64,000 bases of DNA, from positions 124,001-188,000 of the forward strand of contig NZ_SKBP01000003.1 in NCBI RefSeq assembly GCF_004634195.1, in the 5' to 3' direction. A program made the position numbers and the translations under genes. Position 1 is the first letter of the stretch, and each line of letters starts with the position of its first letter. Source of the DNA: Flavobacterium salilacus subsp. salilacus. Lineage in GTDB: Bacteria; Bacteroidota; Bacteroidia; Flavobacteriales; Flavobacteriaceae. The notes below the pieces were generated by a model. That model worked only from the letters and a program-made list of their open reading frames with translations. It was not told the DNA's origin and did no database searches. Positions 1-8,356 of the stretch are shown here, piece by piece.

Positions 1-233
1 AGGAAAAACTTTCCGGACGTATACAAGGGCGTTACTTTGTAAAGGGTGTACCCGATGAAAAACTGGGCGAAAAACTTGTACTGGTTGTAGAAGGCAGTCC
101 GTATGAAATAGATAAAAAAGTATTTTCGAAACTAAACAAGTTCGAAAAGCCGAAAGAGATATTATTTATAGAAAAATTTGCCGAAACTGCTTCGGGTAAA
201 ATAATACGCGATAAAAGTATGGCAACTGCCTAA
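1..233 (+). CDS. menE: C-terminal end of an AMP-forming acyl-CoA ligase, probably O-succinylbenzoate-CoA ligase (partial)
   Basis: Only the last 76 codons are in the window; the gene enters from the left edge and ends at TAA 231-233. The translation carries the mobile C-terminal subdomain of the ANL (acyl/aryl-CoA synthetase) superfamily. It shows VPDEKLGEKLVL, then FEKPKEILFIEKF, then the conserved ASGKIIR with the lysine that completes the adenylation site. Spacing and wording match short MenE-type ligases of menaquinone synthesis better than long-chain acyl-CoA synthetases, but the N-terminal substrate pocket is not visible, so the substrate is inferred. Its stop codon overlaps that of the convergent aminopeptidase by two bases. 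Confidence 0.7.
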   Translation, partial: EKLSGRIQGRYFVKGVPDEKLGEKLVLVVEGSPYEIDKKVFSKLNKFEKPKEILFIEKFAETASGKIIRDKSMATA

Positions 234-1852
234 AGCTTTTGCACTTTTATATAAAACTTATTTGCGAGGACCTCTACATCATCGAGGTCTTCAACTTTAT
301 CTATAAACTTATCATCCCATGTAGTAGTAGGTTGTAAGCGTATTTCATTATCATTTACAACAATATCTACAGGCATGGCAAAATCCTTTTCATCGGTTTT
401 CCAACGGTAGCACAGTAATCCTTTATGCATTTTAAACTCAAGCACCGGTATAGTTGTATGTTTAAGATATTGGTTAAAAACAGGGGTAAGGTTTATACCG
501 CTTTCGGTATTAAAAAAGTTTATTACCGTTTCGCTATCAATAATTTGTTTACGATACGTGTTGGCATATTTCAACAACATTGCCCACCATTTATCATCGT
601 CATTAACAATATGGCGCAGGGTATTCAGCATCAATGAACCTTTAAAATACATATCGCCCGATCCCTCCTTATTAACCCCAAAAATCCCGATTATGGGTTT
701 GTCATTTTGCACATTCATACGCTGTCCGTTAATGTACTTCATGGCTTTTTCATACCCATAACGGCACTCTACAAATACCGTTTCCGAATAGGTCGTAAAG
801 CTTTCATGTATCCACATATCGGCAATATCGTTACTGGTAATACTGTTGCCAAACCATTCATGTCCGCTTTCATGAATAGTAATATAGTCAAACAGCATCC
901 CCACACCGGAATAGGACATATCCATACCCCGGTAGCCTTTTTTGTAATTATTACCATAGGCAACTGCGCTCTGGTGTTCCATACCCAAGTAGGGCGTTTC
1001 TACCAGTTTATAACCATCTTCATAAAAAGGATATTTCCCGAATTTTGATTCAAAACATTCTATCATTGGTTTTACTTCTTCAAAATGCTTACGGGCTTTT
1101 TCTTCATTATCTTTTAAAACATAATAATCTAAATCCAGCCCGTTGATGTTGTCATGTATATGAGCATAGTCGGCTATGTTCAGGGTAATTGTATAGTTAT
1201 TTATAGGGTTTTTTACTTCCCAGTCCCAACGGGTATAGCCATTGCCTAAATCTTCGCTGCCTGTAAATCGCCCGTTACTCACATTCATCAATCCGTTTGG
1301 CACAGCCACTTTTATGGTTGCACCGTTGTCAGGCTCATCCGTTTGGTGGTCTTTTACTGGATACCATAGGCTCGCTCCCGTACCCTGCACCGCAACGCCT
1401 ATCCATGGTTTACCCTGATTGTCTTTACGAAAAACGAAACCGCCGTCCCAAGGCGCATTACGTGCTACTACAGGTTTACCACTATAGTAAAAGCGCAGTT
1501 GTTGCTCACTCCCTTTTTTCAGTTCGTTGTAAAAGGTTATGAATACCGCATCGTTATCTCTTTTATAAGCAAGTTTTTTGTTGTTGTAAATAATACTATC
1601 AACCTTCATATTTTCAAAAAGGTCGAGTTGAATGCGCTTCGTGTTTTCAACTATTTTAAAAGTAATGTTATTATACCCACTAATATATCGTTCATCAGGA
1701 TTTACAGTTATATTGAGGTCATAGTGTTGCACATCAAACGAGGTGCGTTCAGGTCGTAAACCACCTTGCAGGCTGTCGCGCCTTGTATAGGTTTGTGCGT
1801 TTGCTGTTATAGCAAATGTTATGAACAAGAATAAAATGCAAAATTCCCTCAT
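230..1852 (-). CDS. Secreted M1-family zinc aminopeptidase
   Basis: Gluzincin aminopeptidase of the M1 family, which removes N-terminal residues from peptides. I start at ATG 1850-1852 (540 aa); the in-frame extension to 1873 would need a TTG start. Residues 1-20 (MREFCILF...TANAQ) are a signal peptide, so the enzyme is exported. The N-terminal beta domain is followed by the GMEH exopeptidase motif near residue 290, the zinc motif HESGH at 327-331, and the third ligand Glu in WIHESF at about 350, the expected 18-residue spacing. There is no C-terminal HEAT-like domain and no type IX sorting domain, so it is a short M1 protein. It converges on the menE-like gene. Peptide preference cannot be read. 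Confidence 0.93.
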   Translation of the reverse strand: MREFCILFLFITFAITANAQTYTRRDSLQGGLRPERTSFDVQHYDLNITVNPDERYISGYNNITFKIVENTKRIQLDLFENMKVDSIIYNNKKLAYKRDNDAVFITFYNELKKGSEQQLRFYYSGKPVVARNAPWDGGFVFRKDNQGKPWIGVAVQGTGASLWYPVKDHQTDEPDNGATIKVAVPNGLMNVSNGRFTGSEDLGNGYTRWDWEVKNPINNYTITLNIADYAHIHDNINGLDLDYYVLKDNEEKARKHFEEVKPMIECFESKFGKYPFYEDGYKLVETPYLGMEHQSAVAYGNNYKKGYRGMDMSYSGVGMLFDYITIHESGHEWFGNSITSNDIADMWIHESFTTYSETVFVECRYGYEKAMKYINGQRMNVQNDKPIIGIFGVNKEGSGDMYFKGSLMLNTLRHIVNDDDKWWAMLLKYANTYRKQIIDSETVINFFNTESGINLTPVFNQYLKHTTIPVLEFKMHKGLLCYRWKTDEKDFAMPVDIVVNDNEIRLQPTTTWDDKFIDKVEDLDDVEVLANKFYIKVQKL

Positions 1853-1870
1853 AATATTATAATTTTTAAA

Positions 1871-1899
1871 CAAAAAACCTGCTGAACAATCAGCAGGTT
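1871..1899 (-). terminator. Intrinsic terminator of the acyl-CoA carboxylase gene
   Basis: A 9-bp perfect stem (AACCTGCTG with CAGCAGGTT) and 5-base loop lie 32 bases after the carboxylase stop. On the minus strand a T-run follows. It sits just upstream of the M1 aminopeptidase start and separates the two transcription units. Confidence 0.8.
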
Positions 1900-1930
1900 A
1901 AGATATGAAATTTTACTTTATATTTTTTTA

Positions 1931-3559
1931 TTATACCTGTATTACTCCAAGGTTAAATTGTTTTTCGATAGGAGCGTGGTTAGCCGCTTCTATACCCATA
2001 GATATCCATTTGCGGGTATCCAGCGGGTCTATAATAGCATCTGTCCACAGGCGTGATGCTGCATAGTAGGGCGATACCTGCGCATCATATCGTGCTTTCA
2101 TTTTATCAAACAGTTCTTTCTCTTTCTTTTCATCTATTTCTTCGCCTTTAGCTTTTAGTGCCGATGCTTCTATTTGCATTAATACTTTGGCTGCCTGTGT
2201 ACCGCCCATTACGGCAAGCTCCGCACTTGGCCATGCAAATATCAGTCGTGGGTCGTAGGCTTTGCCGCACATGGCATAGTTACCTGCGCCATAAGAGTTG
2301 CCCACTATAACGGTAAACTTAGGTACTACCGAGTTACTAACGGCATTTACCATCTTGGCACCGTCTTTTATAATACCACCGTGTTCTGATTTTGAGCCTA
2401 CCATAAACCCGGTAACATCCTGAACAAATACTAACGGTATTTTCTTCTGATTGCAATTGGCTATAAAGCGGGTAGCCTTATCGGCACTGTCCGAATAAAT
2501 AACACCGCCAAACTGCATTTCGCCTTTTTTAGATTTTACTACTTTACGTTGGTTGGCTACTATGCCTACTGCCCAACCGTCTATACGGGCATAGCCTGTA
2601 ATAATGGTTTGCCCGTAGCCGGCTTTATATTCTTCAAATTCGCTGTTATCGGTTAATCGTTTGATGATTTCCATCATGTCATACTGCTCTGCTCTGGATT
2701 TTGGCAGTATGCCGTAAATATCTTTTTCTTCCAGAGCAGGCTTTTCGGCTTTTATGCGGTTAAAGCCTGCCTTGTCATAATCGCCTATTTTGTCAACGAT
2801 ATTTTTTATAGTATCCAGCGCATCTTTATCGTCTTTAGCCTTATAGTCGGTAACCCCCGATATTTCGCAATGCGTAGTAGCCCCGCCTAATGTTTCATTA
2901 TCAATAGTTTCACCGATAGCTGCTTTTACTAAATAGCTTCCGGCAAGGAATATGCTGCCTGTTTTATCTACTATAAGAGCTTCGTCGCTCATTATAGGCA
3001 GGTAAGCACCTCCGGCAACACAACTGCCCATTACGGCTGCTATTTGCGTTATGCCCATACTGCTCATTATGGCATTGTTTCGGAAAATGCGCCCAAAGTG
3101 TTCCTTGTCAGGAAATATTTCATCTTGCATGGGCAGGTAAACGCCTGCACTATCAACAAGGTATATGATGGGCAACCTGTTTTCCATTGCTATTTCCTGA
3201 GCACGCAGGTTTTTCTTTCCTGTTATGGGAAACCATGCTCCGGCTTTTACAGTGGCATCATTAGCCACTACCATACATTGTTTGCCTTTTATATAGCCAA
3301 TTTTAACCACAACGCCACCTGACGGGCAACCTCCATGCTCGGCATACATACCGTCGCCAACAAAAGCTCCTATCTCGATACTTTTACTGTCTTTGTCTAA
3401 AAGATACTCTATACGTTCGCGAGCCGTCATTTTGCCTTGCTCATGCAATTTGGCTATCCTTTTTTCGCCACCGCCCAGCTTTACCTGTGCCAGCTTACGT
3501 TTCATATCAGATAGTAAAAGTTTGTTATGGTCTTCGTTTTTGTTGAAGTTAATATCCAT
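1931..3559 (-). CDS. Acyl-CoA carboxylase carboxyltransferase (beta) subunit, methylcrotonyl-CoA type
   Basis: Transfers the carboxyl group from carboxybiotin to an acyl-CoA. The 542-aa length and both crotonase-fold halves are present. The N-terminal half has GGCPSGGVVVKIG, ANDATVKAGAW and LVDSAGVYLPMQDEIFPDKE. The C-terminal half has VQDVTGFMVG and NSYGAGNYAMCGKAYDPR. The phrase QDEIFPDKEHFGRIFRNNA is characteristic of the 3-methylcrotonyl-CoA carboxylase beta branch of leucine breakdown, closer than to propionyl-CoA carboxylase. No biotin-carrying alpha subunit lies beside it, so the partner must be encoded elsewhere. A strong terminator follows. Substrate is inferred from family resemblance. 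Confidence 0.9.
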   Translation of the reverse strand: MDINFNKNEDHNKLLLSDMKRKLAQVKLGGGEKRIAKLHEQGKMTARERIEYLLDKDSKSIEIGAFVGDGMYAEHGGCPSGGVVVKIGYIKGKQCMVVANDATVKAGAWFPITGKKNLRAQEIAMENRLPIIYLVDSAGVYLPMQDEIFPDKEHFGRIFRNNAIMSSMGITQIAAVMGSCVAGGAYLPIMSDEALIVDKTGSIFLAGSYLVKAAIGETIDNETLGGATTHCEISGVTDYKAKDDKDALDTIKNIVDKIGDYDKAGFNRIKAEKPALEEKDIYGILPKSRAEQYDMMEIIKRLTDNSEFEEYKAGYGQTIITGYARIDGWAVGIVANQRKVVKSKKGEMQFGGVIYSDSADKATRFIANCNQKKIPLVFVQDVTGFMVGSKSEHGGIIKDGAKMVNAVSNSVVPKFTVIVGNSYGAGNYAMCGKAYDPRLIFAWPSAELAVMGGTQAAKVLMQIEASALKAKGEEIDEKKEKELFDKMKARYDAQVSPYYAASRLWTDAIIDPLDTRKWISMGIEAANHAPIEKQFNLGVIQV

Positions 3560-3679
3560 GGTATAATGCTTGGTTTTATTGATACAGTAATTTTGGATTG
3601 CTAAAATACGAAATCGTTTGATATTTGATATACTATGGTAACTCTACTTGATAAAAATATATTTTTCAGGCGGGAGTAA

Positions 3680-3718
3680 TAAAAAAGAGCAGCACTTAAA
3701 TAATGCTACTCTTTTTTA
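3680..3718 (-). terminator. Terminator of the PiT-like membrane protein gene
   Basis: Near-perfect hairpin (AAAAAAGAG-c-AGCA with TGCT-a-CTCTTTTTT) starting about 20 bases after the stop of the minus-strand gene. The A/T arms allow it to work in both directions. Confidence 0.7.
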
Positions 3719-3736
3719 TCGTGATATATTGTTGAC

Positions 3737-4852
3737 TTATTGGAATCCTAAGAATACTAAAAGGTCTTCTCGAATGGCTGCATTTACGGTAGAAGCTAAT
3801 ATTAAAGAGATTACAAGACCTATTGTTGCAAATAAAAAATCTTTACCGATGATGCGCATGGCTTTCGTTTTATGTTTTTTACCTTTTTTAAGTCGTGCAA
3901 GGTTTATGGCTATTTCCCTGCCTCCTATAAGCCCCAGAAAAACCCAAGTGGTACTCATAGGTACAGTACTGATGAACAGTTTATAGATAAGGATAAGGGC
4001 ATAGGTAAAATCAATAAGTGTTGCTGCCCTGACATCTGAAATACGTACTTTTTCGCTTACTACTTTTTGGATTTTATCTCCTCTCAGGTAAAATAGTAAA
4101 CCAAGCCCCATGAATATCACTAAACTGAATATGATAAACTGTCCTGCGTCAAGCCTGCGGGGCAGGAATACTGCTATGTTAGCACCATCCTGCATTACCC
4201 ATACCGACCATAGCATACCGCTTACCAGCCATTGGGCTACCATCCACATAGGGTGTATTTTTCGACTTTTAAATTTTTTGCGGATATATTTATATCCAAA
4301 GTACCATACTATTATAGATACTACAAAGGCTATAAAATAGCCCGATACACTTTTGGTTACCATGGATATGATACCGTCGGATGAAGAGCTGAATACACTA
4401 AGCATTAAAAATGTGGTAGATACCGGCATTCTTAAGCGTGTTAATATAAGCAGCACCAAAGGCGCCATGAGCATAAAGAACGAGAAGTTATCAGGATGGG
4501 GGTAACTGCTTGTTCCATCAGGTTTTAAAAGGCGTTGGTAGGTAACATCGCCATCAAAAATAACCCAGCTTATGGTTACCGTTATTAAAAATAATGTTCC
4601 TACATAAATCCAAAGGATGTACCACTTTTTATCTTGGTTACTTTCTATAAATGTTCCTAAAGATTGTATGCTGTCGTTAGATACTGTTGCATAGGCTGCG
4701 GTAAGAAAACCAATCCACATTGCTATTTGTGGCTGCCCGTAGAACAAAGCACTAAGTATAAAGATGACTAATATTAAAATTAAGAAATATTTTTCGTTGG
4801 AAAGCCTGCCGAATATGCCGGTAGGAGCAATTGATTTTTTTTTGTGTCTCAT
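3737..4852 (-). CDS. Divergent PiT-superfamily-like membrane protein of unknown substrate
   Basis: A 371-aa integral membrane protein with roughly ten hydrophobic segments. I chose ATG 4850-4852; the longer frame to 4894 would start with GTG. It shows no strong named-family wording, but four segments mirror the inverted-repeat signatures of inorganic phosphate (PiT) transporters. SNDSIQSLGTF (58-68) and QDGANIAVF (221-229) stand where PiT has HDAANSIAT and HGANDAQ. PVSTTF (143-148) and PMSTTW (298-303) stand where PiT has PVSTTH. The histidine after the STT motifs is lost in both halves. It is transcribed away from the phosphate uptake pair next door. I infer a PiT paralogue with altered substrate or a regulatory role; the substrate is unknown. 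Confidence 0.6.
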   Translation of the reverse strand: MRHKKKSIAPTGIFGRLSNEKYFLILILVIFILSALFYGQPQIAMWIGFLTAAYATVSNDSIQSLGTFIESNQDKKWYILWIYVGTLFLITVTISWVIFDGDVTYQRLLKPDGTSSYPHPDNFSFFMLMAPLVLLILTRLRMPVSTTFLMLSVFSSSSDGIISMVTKSVSGYFIAFVVSIIVWYFGYKYIRKKFKSRKIHPMWMVAQWLVSGMLWSVWVMQDGANIAVFLPRRLDAGQFIIFSLVIFMGLGLLFYLRGDKIQKVVSEKVRISDVRAATLIDFTYALILIYKLFISTVPMSTTWVFLGLIGGREIAINLARLKKGKKHKTKAMRIIGKDFLFATIGLVISLILASTVNAAIREDLLVFLGFQ

Positions 4853-5113
4853 TTTTGTAAATGGAGGTTTAAACGCATTGCAAAAGTAGGGCACAATGCT
4901 TTTTATATCTTATAAGCCATTTTAAGTAATTGTTAAGCGATTCAGGACTTGTAAAAATTTTATACTTTTTTACCCAGAAGGTTTATAAATAGTTATATGA
5001 TACAGAAGTATACTGTGTTACTAAACTTTTTATATTTTTAAATATATATTATCAAGACTAATTGAATAACTTTTAATTTTCAATTAATTAACTATATAAT
5101 AACATTCCATGAT

Positions 5114-5121
5114 TACTTTTG
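5114..5121 (+). promoter_or_regulatory. Candidate -7 box of the phosphate uptake operon
   Basis: TACTTTTG matches the Bacteroidota -7 consensus TAnnTTTG and would start a transcript about 10-15 bases before the PhoU-like ATG at 5140. I see no clear TTTG -33 partner in the very AT-rich upstream DNA, so support is partial. Confidence 0.35.
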
Positions 5122-5139
5122 CTGCTTAAAACTATTTAA

Positions 5140-5784
5140 ATGTCTATAAACAACATCTTTCAATTTCTTGTGCCTAAAGACAAGAAATTCTTTCCGCTAT
5201 TTGAACAAGCAACTCAAAATTTAGTACTACTTGCAGAGAAGATGCACGAGGCGGTAAACACGCCAAAGGAAGAAAGAGAAGTATTTTTGATGGAAATAGA
5301 GCGTCTTGAAAATGTAATAGAAGGTATTACTCATCAAACCAATCTGGAACTTAGCCGCAACTTTATAACTCCTTTTGACAGAGAAGATATACATTCCCTA
5401 ATATCTTCCATAGATAATGTGGCTGACTATTTATATGGCGCTGCCAACAGAATGCGTCTTTATCAGGTAGAAAATATCAGTAAATCTATAAGAAAAATGA
5501 CTGAGATAAACCTCGAAGCCTGCCAGCTTATACAGGTTGCCGTTGCCGATCTTAAAGATATGAAGAACCTGAAAGGTATAGCTGATATTTGTAAACGAAT
5601 TTATAAACTGGAAAGCAAATCAGATAATGTATTTGATAAGGCAGTAGCGGATATTTTTGAAAATGAAACAGATGCTATAAATATTATTAAATATAAAGAA
5701 GTATTGGCAGCACTCGAAACGGCAACAGATAAATGTAAAAGTGTAGCAAATGTTTTAGAAGCAATAACTGTAAAACATTCATAA
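5140..5784 (+). CDS. PhoU-like (DUF47) partner of the phosphate transporter
   Basis: A 214-aa all-helical soluble protein of the DUF47/PhoU-like family, which accompanies PiT transporters and is thought to control their activity. The start MSINNIFQFLVPKDKKFFPLFE and the central FDREDIHSLISSIDNVADY are family hallmarks. The acidic/metal-binding pattern (DREDI, DNVADY, KSDNVFD) resembles the repeated E/DxxxD motifs of PhoU that hold metal ions. It lies 24 bases upstream of the PiT gene on the same strand, so the two are very likely one transcript. No membrane segment is seen. Confidence 0.9.
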   Translation: MSINNIFQFLVPKDKKFFPLFEQATQNLVLLAEKMHEAVNTPKEEREVFLMEIERLENVIEGITHQTNLELSRNFITPFDREDIHSLISSIDNVADYLYGAANRMRLYQVENISKSIRKMTEINLEACQLIQVAVADLKDMKNLKGIADICKRIYKLESKSDNVFDKAVADIFENETDAINIIKYKEVLAALETATDKCKSVANVLEAITVKHS

Positions 5785-5808
5785 AAACCACTTTTCAATC
5801 TGTTATTT

Positions 5809-6867
5809 ATGACTTTACTTATTATAATCATAGTCTTAGCTCTTGTTTTTGATTTTATTAATGGTTTTCATGATGCTGCTAACTCTATAGCAACTATAGT
5901 GGCTACAAAGGTGCTTACACCGTTTCAGGCAGTATTATGGGCTGCTTTTTTTAACTTTCTGGCCTATTTTATTTCAAAATATTGGATAGGAGAGTTTAAA
6001 ATTGGTAATACCATTGCAAAAACTGTTAGTGAAGATTTTATAACCCTCGAAGTTATTTTAGCAGGTATTATAGCTGCTATAACATGGAATTTACTTACAT
6101 GGAAACTGGGTATTCCCTCATCATCATCACATACCCTTATCGGCGGTTTTATGGGGGCAGCACTGGCACATGCTTTTACTGTTGACGGGGCTGACTTGGC
6201 TACTGTAGTAAATTATGCTAAAGTAATACCCATAATACTGTTTATATTTATGGCACCATTAATAGGTATGATTGTAGCCTATTTTATCACGGTACTTATA
6301 TTGAACATTTGCCGTAAGGCAAACCCTTCCAGAGCTGATAAATGGTTTAAAAGGCTGCAATTGGTATCATCAGCATTGTTCAGTCTTGGGCATGGTGCTA
6401 ACGATGCTCAAAAGGTTATGGGTATTATTGGGGCAGCCGTAATATATTATCATACACAAATAGACCCTATGATAGAGTATCAAACTGCTGCCGACCCGTT
6501 TAAGTATTTTGTGCAGCACTGGGGCTGGGTACCGCTTACCAGTTTTGTTATGATTGCGTTGGGTACTATGAGTGGTGGTTGGAAAATTGTAAAAACAATG
6601 GGTACTAAAATTACAAAGGTAACATCTTTAGAAGGGGTTGCTGCCGAAACAGCAGGGGCTATAACGCTTTATACTGCCGAACATTTTGGTATTCCGGTAT
6701 CTACCACACATACTATTACAGGTTCTATTATAGGAGTAGGTATTACCAAAAGGGTATCGGCTGTACGCTGGGGGGTAACTATTAGCTTGCTTTGGGCATG
6801 GATATTAACAATACCCGTGTCTGCTGTAATAGCGGCATTATTATACTATATTATCAGTATATTTTAA
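5809..6867 (+). CDS. PiT-family inorganic phosphate transporter
   Basis: Low-affinity cation-coupled phosphate permease of the inner membrane, 352 aa, about ten membrane segments. Both halves of the inverted repeat carry the family signatures. The first half has FINGFHDAANSIATIVATKVL-type residues near 20 and GIPSSSSHTLIGG near 103. The second half has SLGHGANDAQKVMG near 200 and GIPVSTTHTITGS near 303. The acidic/Asn pair in HDAAN and GANDA is intact, so it should be functional. It is downstream of its PhoU-like partner. The transcript ends 18 bases from the convergent kinase gene. Coupling ion (H+ or Na+) is not visible. Confidence 0.93.
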   Translation: MTLLIIIIVLALVFDFINGFHDAANSIATIVATKVLTPFQAVLWAAFFNFLAYFISKYWIGEFKIGNTIAKTVSEDFITLEVILAGIIAAITWNLLTWKLGIPSSSSHTLIGGFMGAALAHAFTVDGADLATVVNYAKVIPIILFIFMAPLIGMIVAYFITVLILNICRKANPSRADKWFKRLQLVSSALFSLGHGANDAQKVMGIIGAAVIYYHTQIDPMIEYQTAADPFKYFVQHWGWVPLTSFVMIALGTMSGGWKIVKTMGTKITKVTSLEGVAAETAGAITLYTAEHFGIPVSTTHTITGSIIGVGITKRVSAVRWGVTISLLWAWILTIPVSAVIAALLYYIISIF

Positions 6868-6885
6868 AATAAACTAAAATACGTA

Positions 6886-8118
6886 TTAATAATTGGACAG
6901 AGGTTGTATTACAACCTCTTCTTTGTTATAGCATATAGGTAATGATACAATAAATGATGTTCCTTTATCTTTACCTCCGCTTATTGCTTTTATTGTACCG
7001 TTATGCAATTCAATAAACGATTTTGATATTGACAGCCCCAGCCCGCTGGAAGTTTCTTTTCCCGTAGGTTTAGAACTCAGTTTGGCAAACTTGGTAAACA
7101 GTTTTTTCATATCTTCATCATTAAGCCCCTGACCTTCGTCATGAACCTCTATTTGTACCATTTCATCAACCTTGCGGGCTATAATGCCAATAGTAGCTCC
7201 TCTGTAGGAATATTTTATAGCATTACTGACTAAGTTGTGCATAACGTCGGATATTTTAGCCCTGTCAGCATTAATGCGGGGTAAATCATCATCACAATTT
7301 AATTGTATTACCTGATCTTTTCTGCTGGCAAGCAATTCAAAATTGTTCAATATTTTAGTAAATACTTCTCTTAAATCTACCTGTTCTATAGCCAGTATTG
7401 TATCGTTATTTTCATCCTCTTCCGATTGTTTTAAAAGCTCGGTAAGTTTAGCTTGTATTCTGGAAACAGACGATTTTATCATAATCGTCATTTTGTCCTT
7501 CATACCGCTGTCTTTAGTAAGTATATCGTTGGCAAGGCTTATCGAAGCAAGTGGGTTTTTGATTTCATGCAGCGCAATATTCATCAGGTTTATTTGCGAC
7601 TTTATCCCTTTACTATAGCGTAGCTTGTTTTCCAGTTTGTCTATAATAATTCTTGATAAAGTTTTTAACATGCTCAGTTGCTCATCCGTAGCTTCTCTCG
7701 GTACAGAGTCCACTACACATATTGTTCCCATATTGTACCCTTCGGGCGATTTTAAAGGAGCTCCGGCATAAAATCGTATGCCGTCTTTATCACTTACATA
7801 GGGGCTGTCCATCAAGTCCGGATGCTTGTAAGTATCATTAAATACAGTAACTTTATTATGTAATATGGCAAGGCTGCAAAGGCTGTGCTTACGGTCAACT
7901 TCGTTAAACGGCAGGCTACTTAAATTCGATTTAAAGAATACCCTGTCCTCATCTACAAAAGATATAAAAGCATTAGGAACACCAAATATTTGAGAAGCCA
8001 GTAAGGCAATATTATCAAAAGTGTCTTCGGAATGTGTATCTAATATTTGATACTCATGCAACTTTTCAAGTCGCCGTGATTCGGTTTCCGGAATAAAATT
8101 TAATGTGCCTAAAATCAT
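6886..8118 (-). CDS. Cytosolic GAF-domain sensor histidine kinase
   Basis: A 410-aa kinase without membrane segments. A GAF domain fills about residues 25-165. The HisKA dimerisation helix carries the phospho-acceptor His184 in ALHEIKNPLAS. The HATPase domain follows with N-box VMHNLVSNAIKYS, G1 DEGQGLN and G2 SGLGLSISKS. The N-terminal wording (ESRRLEKLHEYQILDT) is typical of bacterial GAF kinases that sense intracellular or redox signals. No response regulator is adjacent, so the partner is unknown. It faces the PiT gene tail to tail, which might suggest a phosphate link, but nothing else supports that. Confidence 0.88.
   Translation of the reverse strand: MILGTLNFIPETESRRLEKLHEYQILDTHSEDTFDNIALLASQIFGVPNAFISFVDEDRVFFKSNLSSLPFNEVDRKHSLCSLAILHNKVTVFNDTYKHPDLMDSPYVSDKDGIRFYAGAPLKSPEGYNMGTICVVDSVPREATDEQLSMLKTLSRIIIDKLENKLRYSKGIKSQINLMNIALHEIKNPLASISLANDILTKDSGMKDKMTIMIKSSVSRIQAKLTELLKQSEEDENNDTILAIEQVDLREVFTKILNNFELLASRKDQVIQLNCDDDLPRINADRAKISDVMHNLVSNAIKYSYRGATIGIIARKVDEMVQIEVHDEGQGLNDEDMKKLFTKFAKLSSKPTGKETSSGLGLSISKSFIELHNGTIKAISGGKDKGTSFIVSLPICYNKEEVVIQPLSNY
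6899..6919 (+). terminator. Possible terminator of the PiT operon inside the kinase 3' end
   Basis: A 10-bp inverted repeat (AGAGGTTGTA/TACAACCTCT) followed by TCTTCTTTG on the plus strand, lying within the last codons of the convergent kinase gene. The loop is minimal and the T-run is broken, so this is tentative. Confidence 0.35.
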
Positions 8119-8289
8119 CTTGATTATTAAAAAGATTTTTTTTAAGATTTAACAAGTAATAATCCCGTACCAAAATACAATAAATTTCAAAACCAAATAC
8201 ATTTCGGGAGTCTTATATCCAAAAATGAAAGCAATTCATATATTTTGTAATATATTTCTTTACTATTACTCATTACGGGAAGTAAAATA

Positions 8290-8332
8290 TAAAAGGAACA
8301 TCCTAAAGCTTTTTTTAAGATGTTCCTTTATT
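8290..8332 (-). terminator. Terminator of prfB
   Basis: An 11-bp perfect stem (AAAGGAACATC with GATGTTCCTTT) around a 16-base loop, 25-65 bases after the prfB stop. A moderately T-rich tail follows on the minus strand. Confidence 0.7.
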
Positions 8333-8356
8333 TGTTATTTGGCTTTATGGTAAATA

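Noticed and set aside
6850..8118. The GAF kinase as a phosphate sensor because it faces the PiT operon
   Set aside because: No PhoB-like regulator, Pho-box or PhoR-type membrane helix is seen; convergence alone does not support it.
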